Source of the DNA: WRGA01 sp031553395
Lineage (GTDB): Bacteria > Bacteroidota > Bacteroidia > Bacteroidales > WRGA01
Length of the DNA stretch: 64,000 bases
Direction: 5' to 3'
NCBI GenBank assembly: GCA_031553395.1
Contig: JAVBLR010000020.1
Span: 1 to 64,000 of the forward strand
Part shown: positions 51,097 through 59,228 of the stretch, in pieces
How positions within the stretch are numbered: position 1 is the first letter of the stretch
Layout: every line of letters begins with the position of its first letter
Made by a program: the position numbers and the translations under genes
The notes under the pieces: model-generated
The model's input: only the letters and a program-made list of their open reading frames with translations
Database searches by the model: none
What the model was told of the DNA's origin: nothing

Positions 51097-51822
51097 CTAA
51101 TGTACTAAAAAGTGTTCAATTTCACTTAATGATATTTTACCTTCATAAATAGCTTTTCCAAAGATAACGGCTGGAATTTTGGCTTGTGCCAATTCTTCAA
51201 TATCTTGCATGGAACTTACTCCACCACTTGCAATCAAATAGATTTGTGGAAAATCTACCAATATTTCCTTGTATAAATCGATGGAAGTGCCTTGCAGAGT
51301 TCCGTCTTTGCTGATATCGGTGCAGATAACTTTTGATATACCTTTGTTTGTATAATCTTGCAAGAACGGCATTAATTCTTTATCTGTATTTTCAATCCAT
51401 CCGCTTACTGCAATTCTTTTATCTTTTACATCGGCTCCCAAAATGATTTTTTCATTTCCGTATTTTTGTATCCAGCTTTCAAAAATAGCAGGATTTTTAA
51501 CGGCAATGCTTCCTCCGGTAATCATTTTTGCTCCGCATTCGAAGGCAATTTCGAGGTCTTTATCTGTCTTTAAACCACCGCCGAAATCAACTACTAATGA
51601 AGTTTGTGTTGCAATCTTTTCCAATATATTGTAATTAACAATATGTTGAGCCTTGGCTCCATCTAAATCAACAACATGCAATCGTTTGATACCATGTGAT
51701 TCAAATTGTTTGGCAACTTCAAGTGGATTTTCGTTATATATTGTTTTTTTTGCATAATCTCCTTGTGTAAGGCGAACGCATTTTCCTTCAATAATGTCAA
51801 TAGCGGGAATAAGCTCTATCAT
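51097..51822 (-). CDS. hisA: Phosphoribosylformimino-AICAR ribotide isomerase
   Basis: The fourth step of histidine synthesis, a cytosolic TIM barrel. The catalytic Asp lies in IPAIDIIEGKCVRLTQGDY at residue 8, the second in CTDISKDGTLQG. Phosphate-binding glycines are seen in DFGGGLKTDKD and ASGGVSSMQD. The length is 241. hisH precedes it by 6 nt; hisF and hisI, which usually follow in Bacteroidales, are not here. Confidence 0.95.
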   Translation of the reverse strand: MIELIPAIDIIEGKCVRLTQGDYAKKTIYNENPLEVAKQFESHGIKRLHVVDLDGAKAQHIVNYNILEKIATQTSLVVDFGGGLKTDKDLEIAFECGAKMITGGSIAVKNPAIFESWIQKYGNEKIILGADVKDKRIAVSGWIENTDKELMPFLQDYTNKGISKVICTDISKDGTLQGTSIDLYKEILVDFPQIYLIASGGVSSMQDIEELAQAKIPAVIFGKAIYEGKISLSEIEHFLVH

Positions 51823-51828
51823 AATCGA

Positions 51829-52419
51829 TTATATATCTAAAAAATTTCTTAAAATCTTTTCACCTACACCTCCACTTTTTTCCGGATGAAATTGTGTGGC
51901 ATAAAAATTATCCTTGTGTAATGCTGCACTGAACGGCAAAATATGTTCGGTTGTGGCAATTGTGTTTTTATTTATCGGAACATAATAACTGTGAACAAAA
52001 TACACAAATTCATTTTCCAAATCAGAAGAAAATAACTGGCTTTGTATATTCGTTAATGTATTCCAGCCCATGTGCGGAATTTTATCTTCGTTTCTTTCAG
52101 AGATAAAACGCTTTACTTCCGTATCGAAAATTCCTAAGCATGGAGTATTTCCTTCTTCGGATAGTTTACACATTAATTGCATGCCAATACAAATTCCTAG
52201 AACAGGTTGTTTCAAATTACAAATCAATTTATCTAATTGATGAATTTTGAGGTATTCCATCGTGTATTTAGCTTCTCCTTGCCCTGGGAAAATTATTTTA
52301 TCAGCCGATTGCAGAAATTCTTTATCGTCTGTAATGATGGGTGTTATACCCAATCTTTTTAATGCATAATCAACCGAATATATATTGCCTGCATTGTATT
52401 TTATAATTGCGACAGTCAT
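51829..52419 (-). CDS. hisH: Imidazole glycerol phosphate synthase, glutaminase subunit
   Basis: The class I glutaminase that supplies ammonia to HisF. The oxyanion/nucleophile motif is VLGICIGMQLM; the His-Glu pair is ATQFHPEKSGGVG near the C-terminus. The length is 196. It starts right next to a heptamer tract that forms its leader, and is followed after 6 nt by hisA. Its partner hisF lies outside the window. Confidence 0.95.
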   Translation of the reverse strand: MTVAIIKYNAGNIYSVDYALKRLGITPIITDDKEFLQSADKIIFPGQGEAKYTMEYLKIHQLDKLICNLKQPVLGICIGMQLMCKLSEEGNTPCLGIFDTEVKRFISERNEDKIPHMGWNTLTNIQSQLFSSDLENEFVYFVHSYYVPINKNTIATTEHILPFSAALHKDNFYATQFHPEKSGGVGEKILRNFLDI

Positions 52420-52420
52420 T

Positions 52421-52503
52421 AATAAGTTATAAGTTATAAGTTGTAAGTTATAAGTTGTAAATTGTAAGAAAGAATATTTCGACTTTGATTTGCAACTTAT
52501 ACC
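52421..52503. repeat. Heptamer tract in the hisH leader
   Basis: Seven consecutive 7-nt words (TATAAGT three times, TGTAAGT and variants) from 52421 to 52469, starting one base after the hisH ATG. A mirror copy GCAACTTATACC at 52492-52503 can fold back on it. Confidence 0.8.
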
Positions 52504-52510
52504 TTTTTTG

Positions 52511-52828
52511 TTAATTTGAAGAAAGTTTTAGTCCGACTACTCCTATGATAATCAGTGCGATAAAAAATGTTTTTAAAATGCTCTTTTTTTCTTTGAATAA
52601 TAACATTCCCATAGAAACGCTACCGATAGCTCCAATACCTGTCCATACTGCATAACCTGTGCCGATGGGAATCGTTTTTAATGCAAGCGATAATAAGAAT
52701 ATACTTGTTAATGTTAATATTATCGTCAGGATTGTATATTTGATTTTTGTAAATCCTTCGGATAATTTCATCATTACGACAAATCCCATTTCGCAAAGTC
52801 CGGCGATAATTAATAAAATCCAATCCAT
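52511..52828 (-). CDS. SMR-family exporter subunit 2 (YkkD-like)
   Basis: A small four-helix drug/metabolite transporter of 105 residues. The membrane Glu13 is in LIIAGLCEMGFVVMMK, and the dimer motif is IPIGTGYAVWTGIGAIGS. It is translated from an ATG that shares one base with the upstream SMR stop, so the two are made together and probably form a heterodimer like YkkCD or EbrAB. Given the upstream riboswitch candidate, guanidinium export is likely. Confidence 0.87.
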   Translation of the reverse strand: MDWILLIIAGLCEMGFVVMMKLSEGFTKIKYTILTIILTLTSIFLLSLALKTIPIGTGYAVWTGIGAIGSVSMGMLLFKEKKSILKTFFIALIIIGVVGLKLSSN

Positions 52829-53178
52829 TAATTACTCTCCTTTCTTTTTGTAGAGTCCGGATGAATATCAATCATCTTTAATCCGATAATTCCTCCAATT
52901 AACAGAACTAAAGAGACTATTTTCCAAAGTCCGGCAGCCTCATTAAAATACAACATTCCTATTATTGCTGTTCCGGCTGCTCCAATTCCTGTGAAAACTG
53001 CATATGCTGTTCCAATGGGAATCTTGCAAATTGAAAGCGCTAATAAATAGAAACTGACAATCAAAAAAAAGATGGTAAATAAACTCCAACTTAAAACAGA
53101 AAATCCGTGAGATTCTTTTATTCCGAATGCCCAAACAATCTCGGACAAGCCGGCAAGAATCAAATATAGCCACGCCAT
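52828..53178 (-). CDS. SMR-family exporter subunit 1 (SugE/Gdx-YkkC-like)
   Basis: The first member of the SMR pair, 116 residues with four helices. Glu13 is in LAGLSEIVWAFGIKESHGF; EIVWA and SHGF resemble the Gdx (SugE) guanidinium exporters more than the EmrE drug exporters. PIGTAYAVFTGIGAAGTAII is the family core. A double-hairpin element typical of the guanidine-II riboswitch ends 17 nt before the start codon. The pair follows a TlpA-like gene and precedes hisH on the same strand. Confidence 0.88.
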   Translation of the reverse strand: MAWLYLILAGLSEIVWAFGIKESHGFSVLSWSLFTIFFLIVSFYLLALSICKIPIGTAYAVFTGIGAAGTAIIGMLYFNEAAGLWKIVSLVLLIGGIIGLKMIDIHPDSTKRKESN

Positions 53179-53195
53179 GGCATTTACAATAAATT

Positions 53196-53240
53196 GGGTC
53201 GTCCCGTTTTTATTTCAAGAATATGAGGTCGTCCCCATAT
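53196..53240 (-). promoter_or_regulatory. Probable guanidine-II (mini-ykkC) riboswitch
   Basis: Read on the minus strand. Hairpin 1 (53240-53221) is an 8-bp stem, ATATGGGG pairing with CCTCATAT with one G-T pair, capped by the tetraloop ACGA. After a 15-nt linker, hairpin 2 (53205-53196) is GGG-ACGA-CCC, with three further A-T pairs possible beyond a small internal loop. Two stems with ACGR loops are the defining feature of mini-ykkC. The element sits 17 nt before an SMR exporter pair, the classical target. There is no Shine-Dalgarno motif between it and the ATG. Confidence 0.82.
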
Positions 53241-53254
53241 TTTGTGTTGTTTAA

Positions 53255-53817
53255 TTATTCTGCCCAAATAAGGCTATCGATGCACTGAGTCATTCTTTTG
53301 AACTCATCTTTGTCATATAGCCTTGTAAGCATTGCTATTTTGCCGTCTTTTCCTACAATTACATTTCGGGTAACTCCGGCATCCGTTTCGGCATACAAAC
53401 TGAAAATTTTACCTTCAGGGTCAAATGCTACCGGATAGGTAATTTTTGTATCAACTATAAAAGGTGTTTTTTTTCTATAGATTCTTTCAGGTCGATAGCA
53501 AAAAGCGAGAAATTGGGATTACCTTTGTACTTTTGCCAGATTTCACGTTCGATTTCCGGCATTTCCTCCCGGCAAACACCGCACCAACTTGCTGTAAATT
53601 GTAGCATTACTACTTCTCCTCTTAACGCGGATAATTGTATTTGTTCGCCTGTTATAAGATATGTAACAAAGTCCGGCGCCATATCTCCAACTTTTACAAT
53701 ATATCCGGTGCTGTCAATTGCTACAGCTTGTTGATTTTTACCTTGTGATATTTTTTTACAAGATGAAAAAAACATCATTGTACTCATCATCAATACCAGA
53801 AGGATTTTTACTTTCAT
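53255..53817 (-). pseudogene. TlpA-like thioredoxin lipoprotein, frameshifted at an A8 tract
   Basis: A membrane-anchored thiol-disulfide protein. The signal ends at a lipobox (MMSTMMFFSSC), and the redox site WCGVC is in QFTASWCGVCREEMP, preceded by GDMAPDF. The frame stops early at 53455, 120 residues in. One frame over, the protein continues without a break: FIVDTKITYPVAFDPEG, then GVTRNVIVGKDGKIAML and a stop at 53255, giving the missing half of the thioredoxin fold. One A added to the A8 tract around 53467-53474 would join them. It could be a true mutation, transcript slippage or a read error. Confidence 0.85.
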
Positions 53818-53854
53818 AAATTTGCAGTATTGGGGCTGTCGTAACTTTTTGGGG

Positions 53855-54736
53855 TTAAGAAAAAATAACGGTTTTGTTCTTATATGTCAAAATTTTTCGT
53901 TCAATATGTTTTTCGATTGCACGGGAAAGAACTATTTTTTCCAAATCTTGTCCTTTATGCACCAGGTTATCAACTGTATCTTTGTGAGAAATCCGCGCAA
54001 TATCCTGTTCGATAATCGGTCCTGCATCCAAATCGCAAGTTACATAATGACTGGTAGCGCCAATTAATTTTACTCCTCGTTCGTATGCTGCATGATAAGG
54101 TTTTGCCCCAACAAATGCGGGTAAAAAAGAATGATGGATATTAATTATTCTATTTGGAAAATTTTGGATAAAACTTTCCGAAATAATTTGCATATAACGA
54201 GCTAAAACAATAAAATCTACTTTGTGTTTTTTTAGTAATTCGAGTTCTTTTGCTTCTTGTTCGGCTTTATTGTCCTTATTGATGGAAATTATATGGTAAT
54301 TAATTCCAAAACGTTCGGATACGGCTTGTAAATCAGGGTGATTGCTGATGATTAATGGTATTTCTACATTCCATTCTCCGGCTGTATAACGTGCTAGAAT
54401 GTCAAATAAGCAATGAGACATTTTAGAAACAAACAATGCCATTTTTGGTTTGTAATCATTGAAATACAAACGGAAATACATGTTATATTTCTGGGCATAA
54501 AGTGTACGGAAATAATCTTCAATTTTATCTTCAGGAATAATGAAATCAGTTAAATCCCACTCCATGCGCATGAAAAATATTTTTTCCACACTGTCTACAT
54601 GTTGGTCTAAGTAAATGATATTCCCTTTATTGACAGCTATAAACCCGGTAACGGCAGTGACAATTCCAGCCTGGTCGGGACAATGCATAAGCAGGATGGC
54701 TGTTTTTCTTTGTGCAGATTGTTGTTTTGCAGACAT
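53855..54736 (-). CDS. purU: Formyltetrahydrofolate deformylase
   Basis: Hydrolyses 10-formyl-THF to formate and THF, balancing one-carbon pools. An N-terminal ACT domain (TAILLMHCPDQAGIVTAVTG) is followed by the formyltransferase fold with the catalytic Asn-His in NIHHSFLPAF and the Asp in TCDLDAGPIIEQD. I start at ATG 54736 (293 residues) because the -7 box lies just upstream of it; the only longer option is a TTG beyond the box. Confidence 0.94.
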   Translation of the reverse strand: MSAKQQSAQRKTAILLMHCPDQAGIVTAVTGFIAVNKGNIIYLDQHVDSVEKIFFMRMEWDLTDFIIPEDKIEDYFRTLYAQKYNMYFRLYFNDYKPKMALFVSKMSHCLFDILARYTAGEWNVEIPLIISNHPDLQAVSERFGINYHIISINKDNKAEQEAKELELLKKHKVDFIVLARYMQIISESFIQNFPNRIINIHHSFLPAFVGAKPYHAAYERGVKLIGATSHYVTCDLDAGPIIEQDIARISHKDTVDNLVHKGQDLEKIVLSRAIEKHIERKILTYKNKTVIFS

Positions 54737-54754
54737 TGTCTTGTTTTTAGGATA

Positions 54755-54762
54755 CAAAATTA
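54755..54762 (-). promoter_or_regulatory. -7 box for purU
   Basis: TAATTTTG on the minus strand. The predicted start, near 54748, falls between the rejected TTG and the ATG used for purU. Confidence 0.55.
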
Positions 54763-54778
54763 GCAATTTTTCGGTGTT

Positions 54779-55963
54779 TTACTGCAATGGAATAATCTCT
54801 TCTTCAAAGATTGTTAATTTTTCGATTCCGTTTTTGGTAACCAAATATGAATTTTCATTGCCAACAGCACCAACATGTGGGATAATAAACTTGGGTTCTA
54901 ATGCAAATACCATTCCTTCTTCTAATGGAGAATTGAATCGCGGAGCTAAAACAGGTAGTTCATTAACTTCTATTCCGATTCCGTGTCCGACAAACTTTGC
55001 TTGCTGACTGATTCCCATGAATTTGTCGGATAAATTATATTTTTTTACAATGGACACAGATAGATTGTACAATTCTTCACAAATACTTCCGGGTTTTGCA
55101 ATTTGCGTAATAGTATCATGAATTTCTATCGAAACCTGATGAGCTTTTTGTGCTTCTTCAGAAATGTTGCCGATGCTGTATACGCGGGTCATATCGGTAA
55201 TATAGCCGGTAAAAGTTCCACCCATATCTACCATTACAGTCATTCCATCTTTTAATTTTGTTCCATTTGCTCCAACCGGAATGGATGGGTGTAATCCACC
55301 ACCGCCCAATGCAAAATCAAAAGGAGAAGGTTCTCCAGCATTTTCTCCGGCAAGAATGCTTCCCATAAAAATATCCATTCCTTGCCCGAATGCCCGGAAA
55401 ATTCCCAAAGAACCGGCTAAGCGCATTTCCCGTTCAATTTCGATGGAAAACTCCCTGTCGGTCATTCCTTTCTTGTACAGAGATGAAATATTGCGGTATG
55501 CATTTACATGCATTTGGGCTGAAATACGGAATAATTCTATTTCATAAGGTGTTTTTATACTTCTTACTTTTCTTGCCAAAGCGGTTGCATTTCCCAACTT
55601 TTGCGGATTGAATATCTTTTGTATTCGGATGATTTCATTGTAAGGAAGCTCGCCTGTTTCAAGCATAATGTTTTGAGGAGGTTGAATTCCTTTTTCTGCA
55701 AGGATTTCAATGATTTGCTCGGGTTTACGAATATAGAAAACGTTTTCTCCGGTAATTCCGATAGGACGTTTTACAAAGAGATATGGTTGTTCCGATTCAG
55801 AAATATAAAAATAGCCATTAATAACTTGCCCGCAAAGGTAGAACATGTTTACGCTTCCTGAGAATAAGCAGGCCTCAAAATCTTGGGAAATCATTTCTTT
55901 TCGGATATTCTCGTGGCGGATTGTTAAATCAGAGTGTAAATCGTATTTTGATAATGTATTCAT
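54779..55963 (-). CDS. M24-family metallopeptidase (Xaa-Pro aminopeptidase-like)
   Basis: A two-metal peptidase that removes residues before proline. The N-terminal 130 residues are the creatinase-type domain; the pita-bread domain has the metal ligands MVDMGGTFTGYITDMTRVY (two Asp), GHGIGIEVNELP (His) and EEGMVFALEPKF (Glu), with the last Glu near NENSYLV. The length is 394. It has its own -7 box; the gap to purU holds the purU promoter. Aminopeptidase P or prolidase cannot be separated here. Confidence 0.9.
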   Translation of the reverse strand: MNTLSKYDLHSDLTIRHENIRKEMISQDFEACLFSGSVNMFYLCGQVINGYFYISESEQPYLFVKRPIGITGENVFYIRKPEQIIEILAEKGIQPPQNIMLETGELPYNEIIRIQKIFNPQKLGNATALARKVRSIKTPYEIELFRISAQMHVNAYRNISSLYKKGMTDREFSIEIEREMRLAGSLGIFRAFGQGMDIFMGSILAGENAGEPSPFDFALGGGGLHPSIPVGANGTKLKDGMTVMVDMGGTFTGYITDMTRVYSIGNISEEAQKAHQVSIEIHDTITQIAKPGSICEELYNLSVSIVKKYNLSDKFMGISQQAKFVGHGIGIEVNELPVLAPRFNSPLEEGMVFALEPKFIIPHVGAVGNENSYLVTKNGIEKLTIFEEEIIPLQ

Positions 55964-55985
55964 ATTATTTGATTTTTGAAGGGTG

Positions 55986-55993
55986 CAAAGGTA
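55986..55993 (-). promoter_or_regulatory. -7 box for the M24 peptidase gene
   Basis: TACCTTTG on the minus strand, 22 nt before the ATG. Confidence 0.65.
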
Positions 55994-56113
55994 TGATTTA
56001 GTTGAGGAGTAAGCAAATGTGTTATTTAACTAAAATGTTTCCTCTGAGAGACTAACTGTAAAGGCTGTGAAATAATAGCAAAATATTGTCTGGCTTTTTA
56101 CTTTTCATGATTG

Positions 56114-56158
56114 GAATATTTCAAAAAAACATTCTTTTTGATTTTTTTTGAAATATTC
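56114..56158. repeat. Perfect 16-bp palindrome at the DUF4197 promoter
   Basis: GAATATTTCAAAAAAA at 56114-56129 pairs without mismatch with the arm at 56143-56158 across 13 nt. The right arm covers the TTTG at 56147-56150, which may be the -33 element. It lies between divergent genes, so it is not a terminator of either; an operator is likelier. Confidence 0.7.
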
Positions 56159-56172
56159 TTTTTATAAGTGGG

Positions 56173-56180
56173 TATCTTTG
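56173..56180 (+). promoter_or_regulatory. -7 box for the DUF4197 gene
   Basis: TATCTTTG, 33 nt before the ATG at 56214. A TTTG lies 22 nt upstream, inside the palindrome. Confidence 0.65.
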
Positions 56181-56213
56181 TCCCGATTTTAACATTTTTT
56201 TATTTTGATACAT

Positions 56214-56999
56214 ATGAAAAAGAGCATTTACACCATTTCTTTTGTAGTATTATTTGCCTTGCTTTCTTGTACTGAATTACAGCAAGTTGCTACACAAGCC
56301 GGAACTCAGATATTAACTTCGGCAACATCAGGAACTACTTCTAGTGTTAGTAATACCGAAAATGTAGCCGGGTTAAAAGATGCTTTATCGGTTGGTATTG
56401 CCAGTGCAGTTACTTCATTAAGCAAACAAAATGGTTATTTTTCTAATCCGTTGGTTAAAATATTATTGCCTGATCAAGCTCAGGTTATTTTAAAAAATAT
56501 CAAGCTTGTTCCGGGAGGACAAAAATTAGTGGATGATGTTGAAGTTCGTCTAAATAGAGCCGCAGAAGATGCTGCTAAAGAGGCTACTCCAATTTTTGTA
56601 AATGCAATCAAAAGTATGACTATTAGTGATGCAACAAATATATTATTCGGCGGAAGTGATGCTGCAACACAATATTTGAAGAAAACTACATACAATCAAT
56701 TGACAACAGCTTTTGCTCCAAAAATTACTGCATCTCTTGATAAAAAATTAGTTGGCAACGCTTCAACGAATCAATCATGGAGTAGTTTAACTTCTACATA
56801 TAATACAGTGGCAAATTCGGCTATTGGTAAAACAGCTAATTTAACTCCGGTAAATACGAATCTTAGCGAATATGTTACACAAAAGGCCTTAGATGGTTTA
56901 TTTACAACATTAGCCAGTGAGGAGAAAAATATTCGTCAGAATCCGGCAGCTCGCGTTAATGATTTATTAAAGAAGGTTTTTGGACAATTAGATAAATAA
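56214..56999 (+). CDS. DUF4197 lipoprotein
   Basis: An exported lipoprotein of 261 residues: MKKSIYTISFVVLFALLSC gives a lipobox with Cys19. The rest is helical and typical of DUF4197 (GLKDALSVGIASAVTSLSKQ, NPLVKILLPDQAQ, EKNIRQNPAARVNDLLKKVF). Function is unknown. I use ATG 56214; the frame could extend to a TTG three codons upstream. A 16-bp palindrome overlaps its promoter and a strong terminator follows. Confidence 0.87.
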   Translation: MKKSIYTISFVVLFALLSCTELQQVATQAGTQILTSATSGTTSSVSNTENVAGLKDALSVGIASAVTSLSKQNGYFSNPLVKILLPDQAQVILKNIKLVPGGQKLVDDVEVRLNRAAEDAAKEATPIFVNAIKSMTISDATNILFGGSDAATQYLKKTTYNQLTTAFAPKITASLDKKLVGNASTNQSWSSLTSTYNTVANSAIGKTANLTPVNTNLSEYVTQKALDGLFTTLASEEKNIRQNPAARVNDLLKKVFGQLDK

Positions 57000-57003
57000 A
57001 TAG

Positions 57004-57064
57004 AAAAAGGTTGAAGTTTGAATAGTGGAGTACGATTTCCATCTAAATAAACTTCAACCTTTTT
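57004..57064 (+). terminator. Terminator after the DUF4197 gene
   Basis: AAAAAGGTTGAAGTTT at 57004-57019 pairs perfectly (16 bp) with the arm at 57049-57064, which ends in a T run. The rlpA start is 15 nt beyond, so rlpA either depends on readthrough or has a promoter in the loop. Confidence 0.8.
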
Positions 57065-57078
57065 TCAAATATAGTCTT

Positions 57079-57537
57079 ATGCTTAAAAAAATTGTAATTT
57101 TTTTATTCGTGTCTGTTCCGGTATTTGCAATGGCACAGGAAATAGGGCAAGCCTCTTTTTATGCGCATAAATTTCATGGACGAAAGACAGCTTGTGGTGA
57201 AATTTATGATATGCATGACCTTACAGCTGCTCATCGCAAGTTTCCATTTGGTACGCTGCTTAGAGTTACTAATTTATCGAATGAAAAGTCGGTATTGGTT
57301 CGTGTAACCGACCGAGGCCCATTTATTAAAAAACGTATTGTAGATGTGTCTTATGCTGCTGCAAATGCGTTGGGATTTGTAAGCAAGGGGGTTGCAAACG
57401 TTGAAATAAAGGAAGTTATATTCAAAGAAAAATATTTTCAGCCAATAGAAAAATCTGATGAACCTATTTTCCTTGAAAATACAGGAGAATTAGAGAATAA
57501 TATTGAAGTGAAGAATATTCAATTACGTTCTATATAA
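57079..57537 (+). CDS. rlpA: RlpA-family septal ring lytic transglycosylase-like protein
   Basis: A periplasmic double-psi beta-barrel protein. From ATG 57079 it has a signal peptide (MLKKIVIFLFVSVPVFAMA), then the RlpA domain: GQASFYAHKFHGRKTACGE, FPFGTLLRVTNL and VRVTDRGPFIKKRIVDVSY. The catalytic-type His and Asp positions are present. There is no SPOR domain, and the 152-residue length fits the short Bacteroidetes forms. The C-terminal 30 residues are acidic. Enzyme activity is inferred from the family. Confidence 0.9.
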   Translation: MLKKIVIFLFVSVPVFAMAQEIGQASFYAHKFHGRKTACGEIYDMHDLTAAHRKFPFGTLLRVTNLSNEKSVLVRVTDRGPFIKKRIVDVSYAAANALGFVSKGVANVEIKEVIFKEKYFQPIEKSDEPIFLENTGELENNIEVKNIQLRSI

Positions 57538-57550
57538 ACAGTGTAGATTT

Positions 57551-59209
57551 TTAATCAATCAACTTCTTTAAATCCACAGGAAGATAAAATTCTTTATTCT
57601 TATCAACATAAATAAAAACAGTGTTACAAGCCACTTGTTTTTTCTTATTTAGTACAGCAATATTATCAAATGCTTTCAGACTGATACTTTGTTTTGTTTT
57701 ATTGGAAGTAATAGTAAGTGTTGGTATTGATAGTTTTACATCGAATTCATAGTTATATTCACTTTCAGGAAATAGGGTTTTGTGGCCACAAAAATATTTT
57801 TTCGTTGAGTCTGCCAAGCTTCCTATCCCCATTATTTGTTGCATATATTGATTAATTTGGGTATTATGTACTACCCCTGTCATAATATCACCTTGGGGAT
57901 GGTACATTGCTAAAAAAACATCTTCACCTGTATGTCCGGTAGTTGTAAAACCAATGTATGTGCGGGAAGTTATGATATTCGATATTGTTTTTTTTGTTTT
58001 GTCTATGGCATTTTTTTGCTGTTGTAATCCACTTAACAAGCTGTCGATTTCCACAGGTTTCAAATCATGGATATCCATGTAAGATGAAAAATATTTCTTA
58101 ATAGTTTCTGAATCTGCTTTTTGATTATAAAGCAATTTGGATAGATTTTCGGTAGTTGATTTATATTTAATCAATGGTTCTATAATCTTGTCTTTGGGAA
58201 TCTTATCATACCCTTTTGCTCTCATATTACCGATGCTTACGGCACTATTCCCATGATCGGGGCAAATGATTACTGCTGTTTGTCCGTCAGCTTGTGCAAA
58301 ATCCATAACTTTTTTTACAGCCTTGTCGAATGCCAAGAATTCGGTAATAATGCCAGCCGGATCGTTTGCATGTGCACACCAATCGATTTTACTTCCTTCA
58401 ATCATCAGGAAAAAGCCTTCTTCGTTTTGAGATAATACCTCTAATGCTTTGTCAGTTAATTCTTCTAACGAAGGGCAGGTAGTTGTATCTCTGTCTAATT
58501 CATAAGGGATTTCCTTTGGGGCAAATAATCCCCATACTTTTTTTCCGGAGAAAGATTTTAACTGGTTGTAATCGGTAATAATTTCCCATTGATTGGATTG
58601 TAGATAATTCTTACAATTATCATCCAAATAATCTGTACCACCACCGAATACAACATCGATATTATTATGCACCATTTGAGGCGCAAGAAATTCATATTTA
58701 TTTCGATTGTAATAGTGCGAAGAAAAATCAGCAGGTGTAGCATGAGGGAATTCACATGTAACAACCAATCCGGTAGCTTTTCCTTTTAGTTTTGCTGCTT
58801 CTAGAATAGTCATAGCCGGCGTGTTGGCTAATGTTGCATCAACGGAAACAATATCGTTTTTTGTTTTTTGAGGATAAGTTGATACAAAAGCCGATTGAGA
58901 AACAACTCCGGTTGCATAAGTACTTCCGGTAGGGGCAGAATCGCCAATCGGTGCGTCGGATGAATGTGTTTTTACCAATCCGCATATATATGGGTCAATA
59001 TTTAATTGGATATTATCAATGTTTTGTTTTTCACTGTATCCAATTCCCGATTTGTACCAGCGCGACAAGGATAATACGCTTGTACTTGTTCCGTCAGGAA
59101 TCATTATAATAACATTTTTTACTTCCTTTGGCTTTTGAGAAAAAGTATTCCCTCCGAAAAAAGAGTAAAAAGAAAGGATTAAAACTATTTTTAATGTATT
59201 GGTTTTCAT
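57551..59209 (-). CDS. Alkaline phosphatase, secreted
   Basis: A periplasmic phosphomonoesterase of the PhoA superfamily, 552 residues with a signal peptide (KIVLILSFYSFFGGNTFS). Metal and nucleophile motifs are VIIMIPDGTSTSVLSLSRW, DSAPTGSTYATG (Ser nucleophile after Asp), FFLMIEGSKIDWCAHANDP, VIICPDHGNSAVS and TTGHTGEDVFLAMY. It starts 19 nt after lptD, so the two are likely cotranscribed. Phosphate scavenging is the standard role; action on lipid A or its precursors is an open idea from context. Confidence 0.92.
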   Translation of the reverse strand: MKTNTLKIVLILSFYSFFGGNTFSQKPKEVKNVIIMIPDGTSTSVLSLSRWYKSGIGYSEKQNIDNIQLNIDPYICGLVKTHSSDAPIGDSAPTGSTYATGVVSQSAFVSTYPQKTKNDIVSVDATLANTPAMTILEAAKLKGKATGLVVTCEFPHATPADFSSHYYNRNKYEFLAPQMVHNNIDVVFGGGTDYLDDNCKNYLQSNQWEIITDYNQLKSFSGKKVWGLFAPKEIPYELDRDTTTCPSLEELTDKALEVLSQNEEGFFLMIEGSKIDWCAHANDPAGIITEFLAFDKAVKKVMDFAQADGQTAVIICPDHGNSAVSIGNMRAKGYDKIPKDKIIEPLIKYKSTTENLSKLLYNQKADSETIKKYFSSYMDIHDLKPVEIDSLLSGLQQQKNAIDKTKKTISNIITSRTYIGFTTTGHTGEDVFLAMYHPQGDIMTGVVHNTQINQYMQQIMGIGSLADSTKKYFCGHKTLFPESEYNYEFDVKLSIPTLTITSNKTKQSISLKAFDNIAVLNKKKQVACNTVFIYVDKNKEFYLPVDLKKLID

Positions 59210-59228
59210 TCGAATAATAAACTTATAA

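Noticed and set aside
52421..52469. CRISPR array
   Set aside because: Units are 7 nt with no spacers; this and the similar tracts are simple periodic repeats.
53855..54766. Longer purU start at a TTG
   Set aside because: The -7 box at 54755-54762 puts transcription start downstream of the TTG, so only ATG 54736 is usable.
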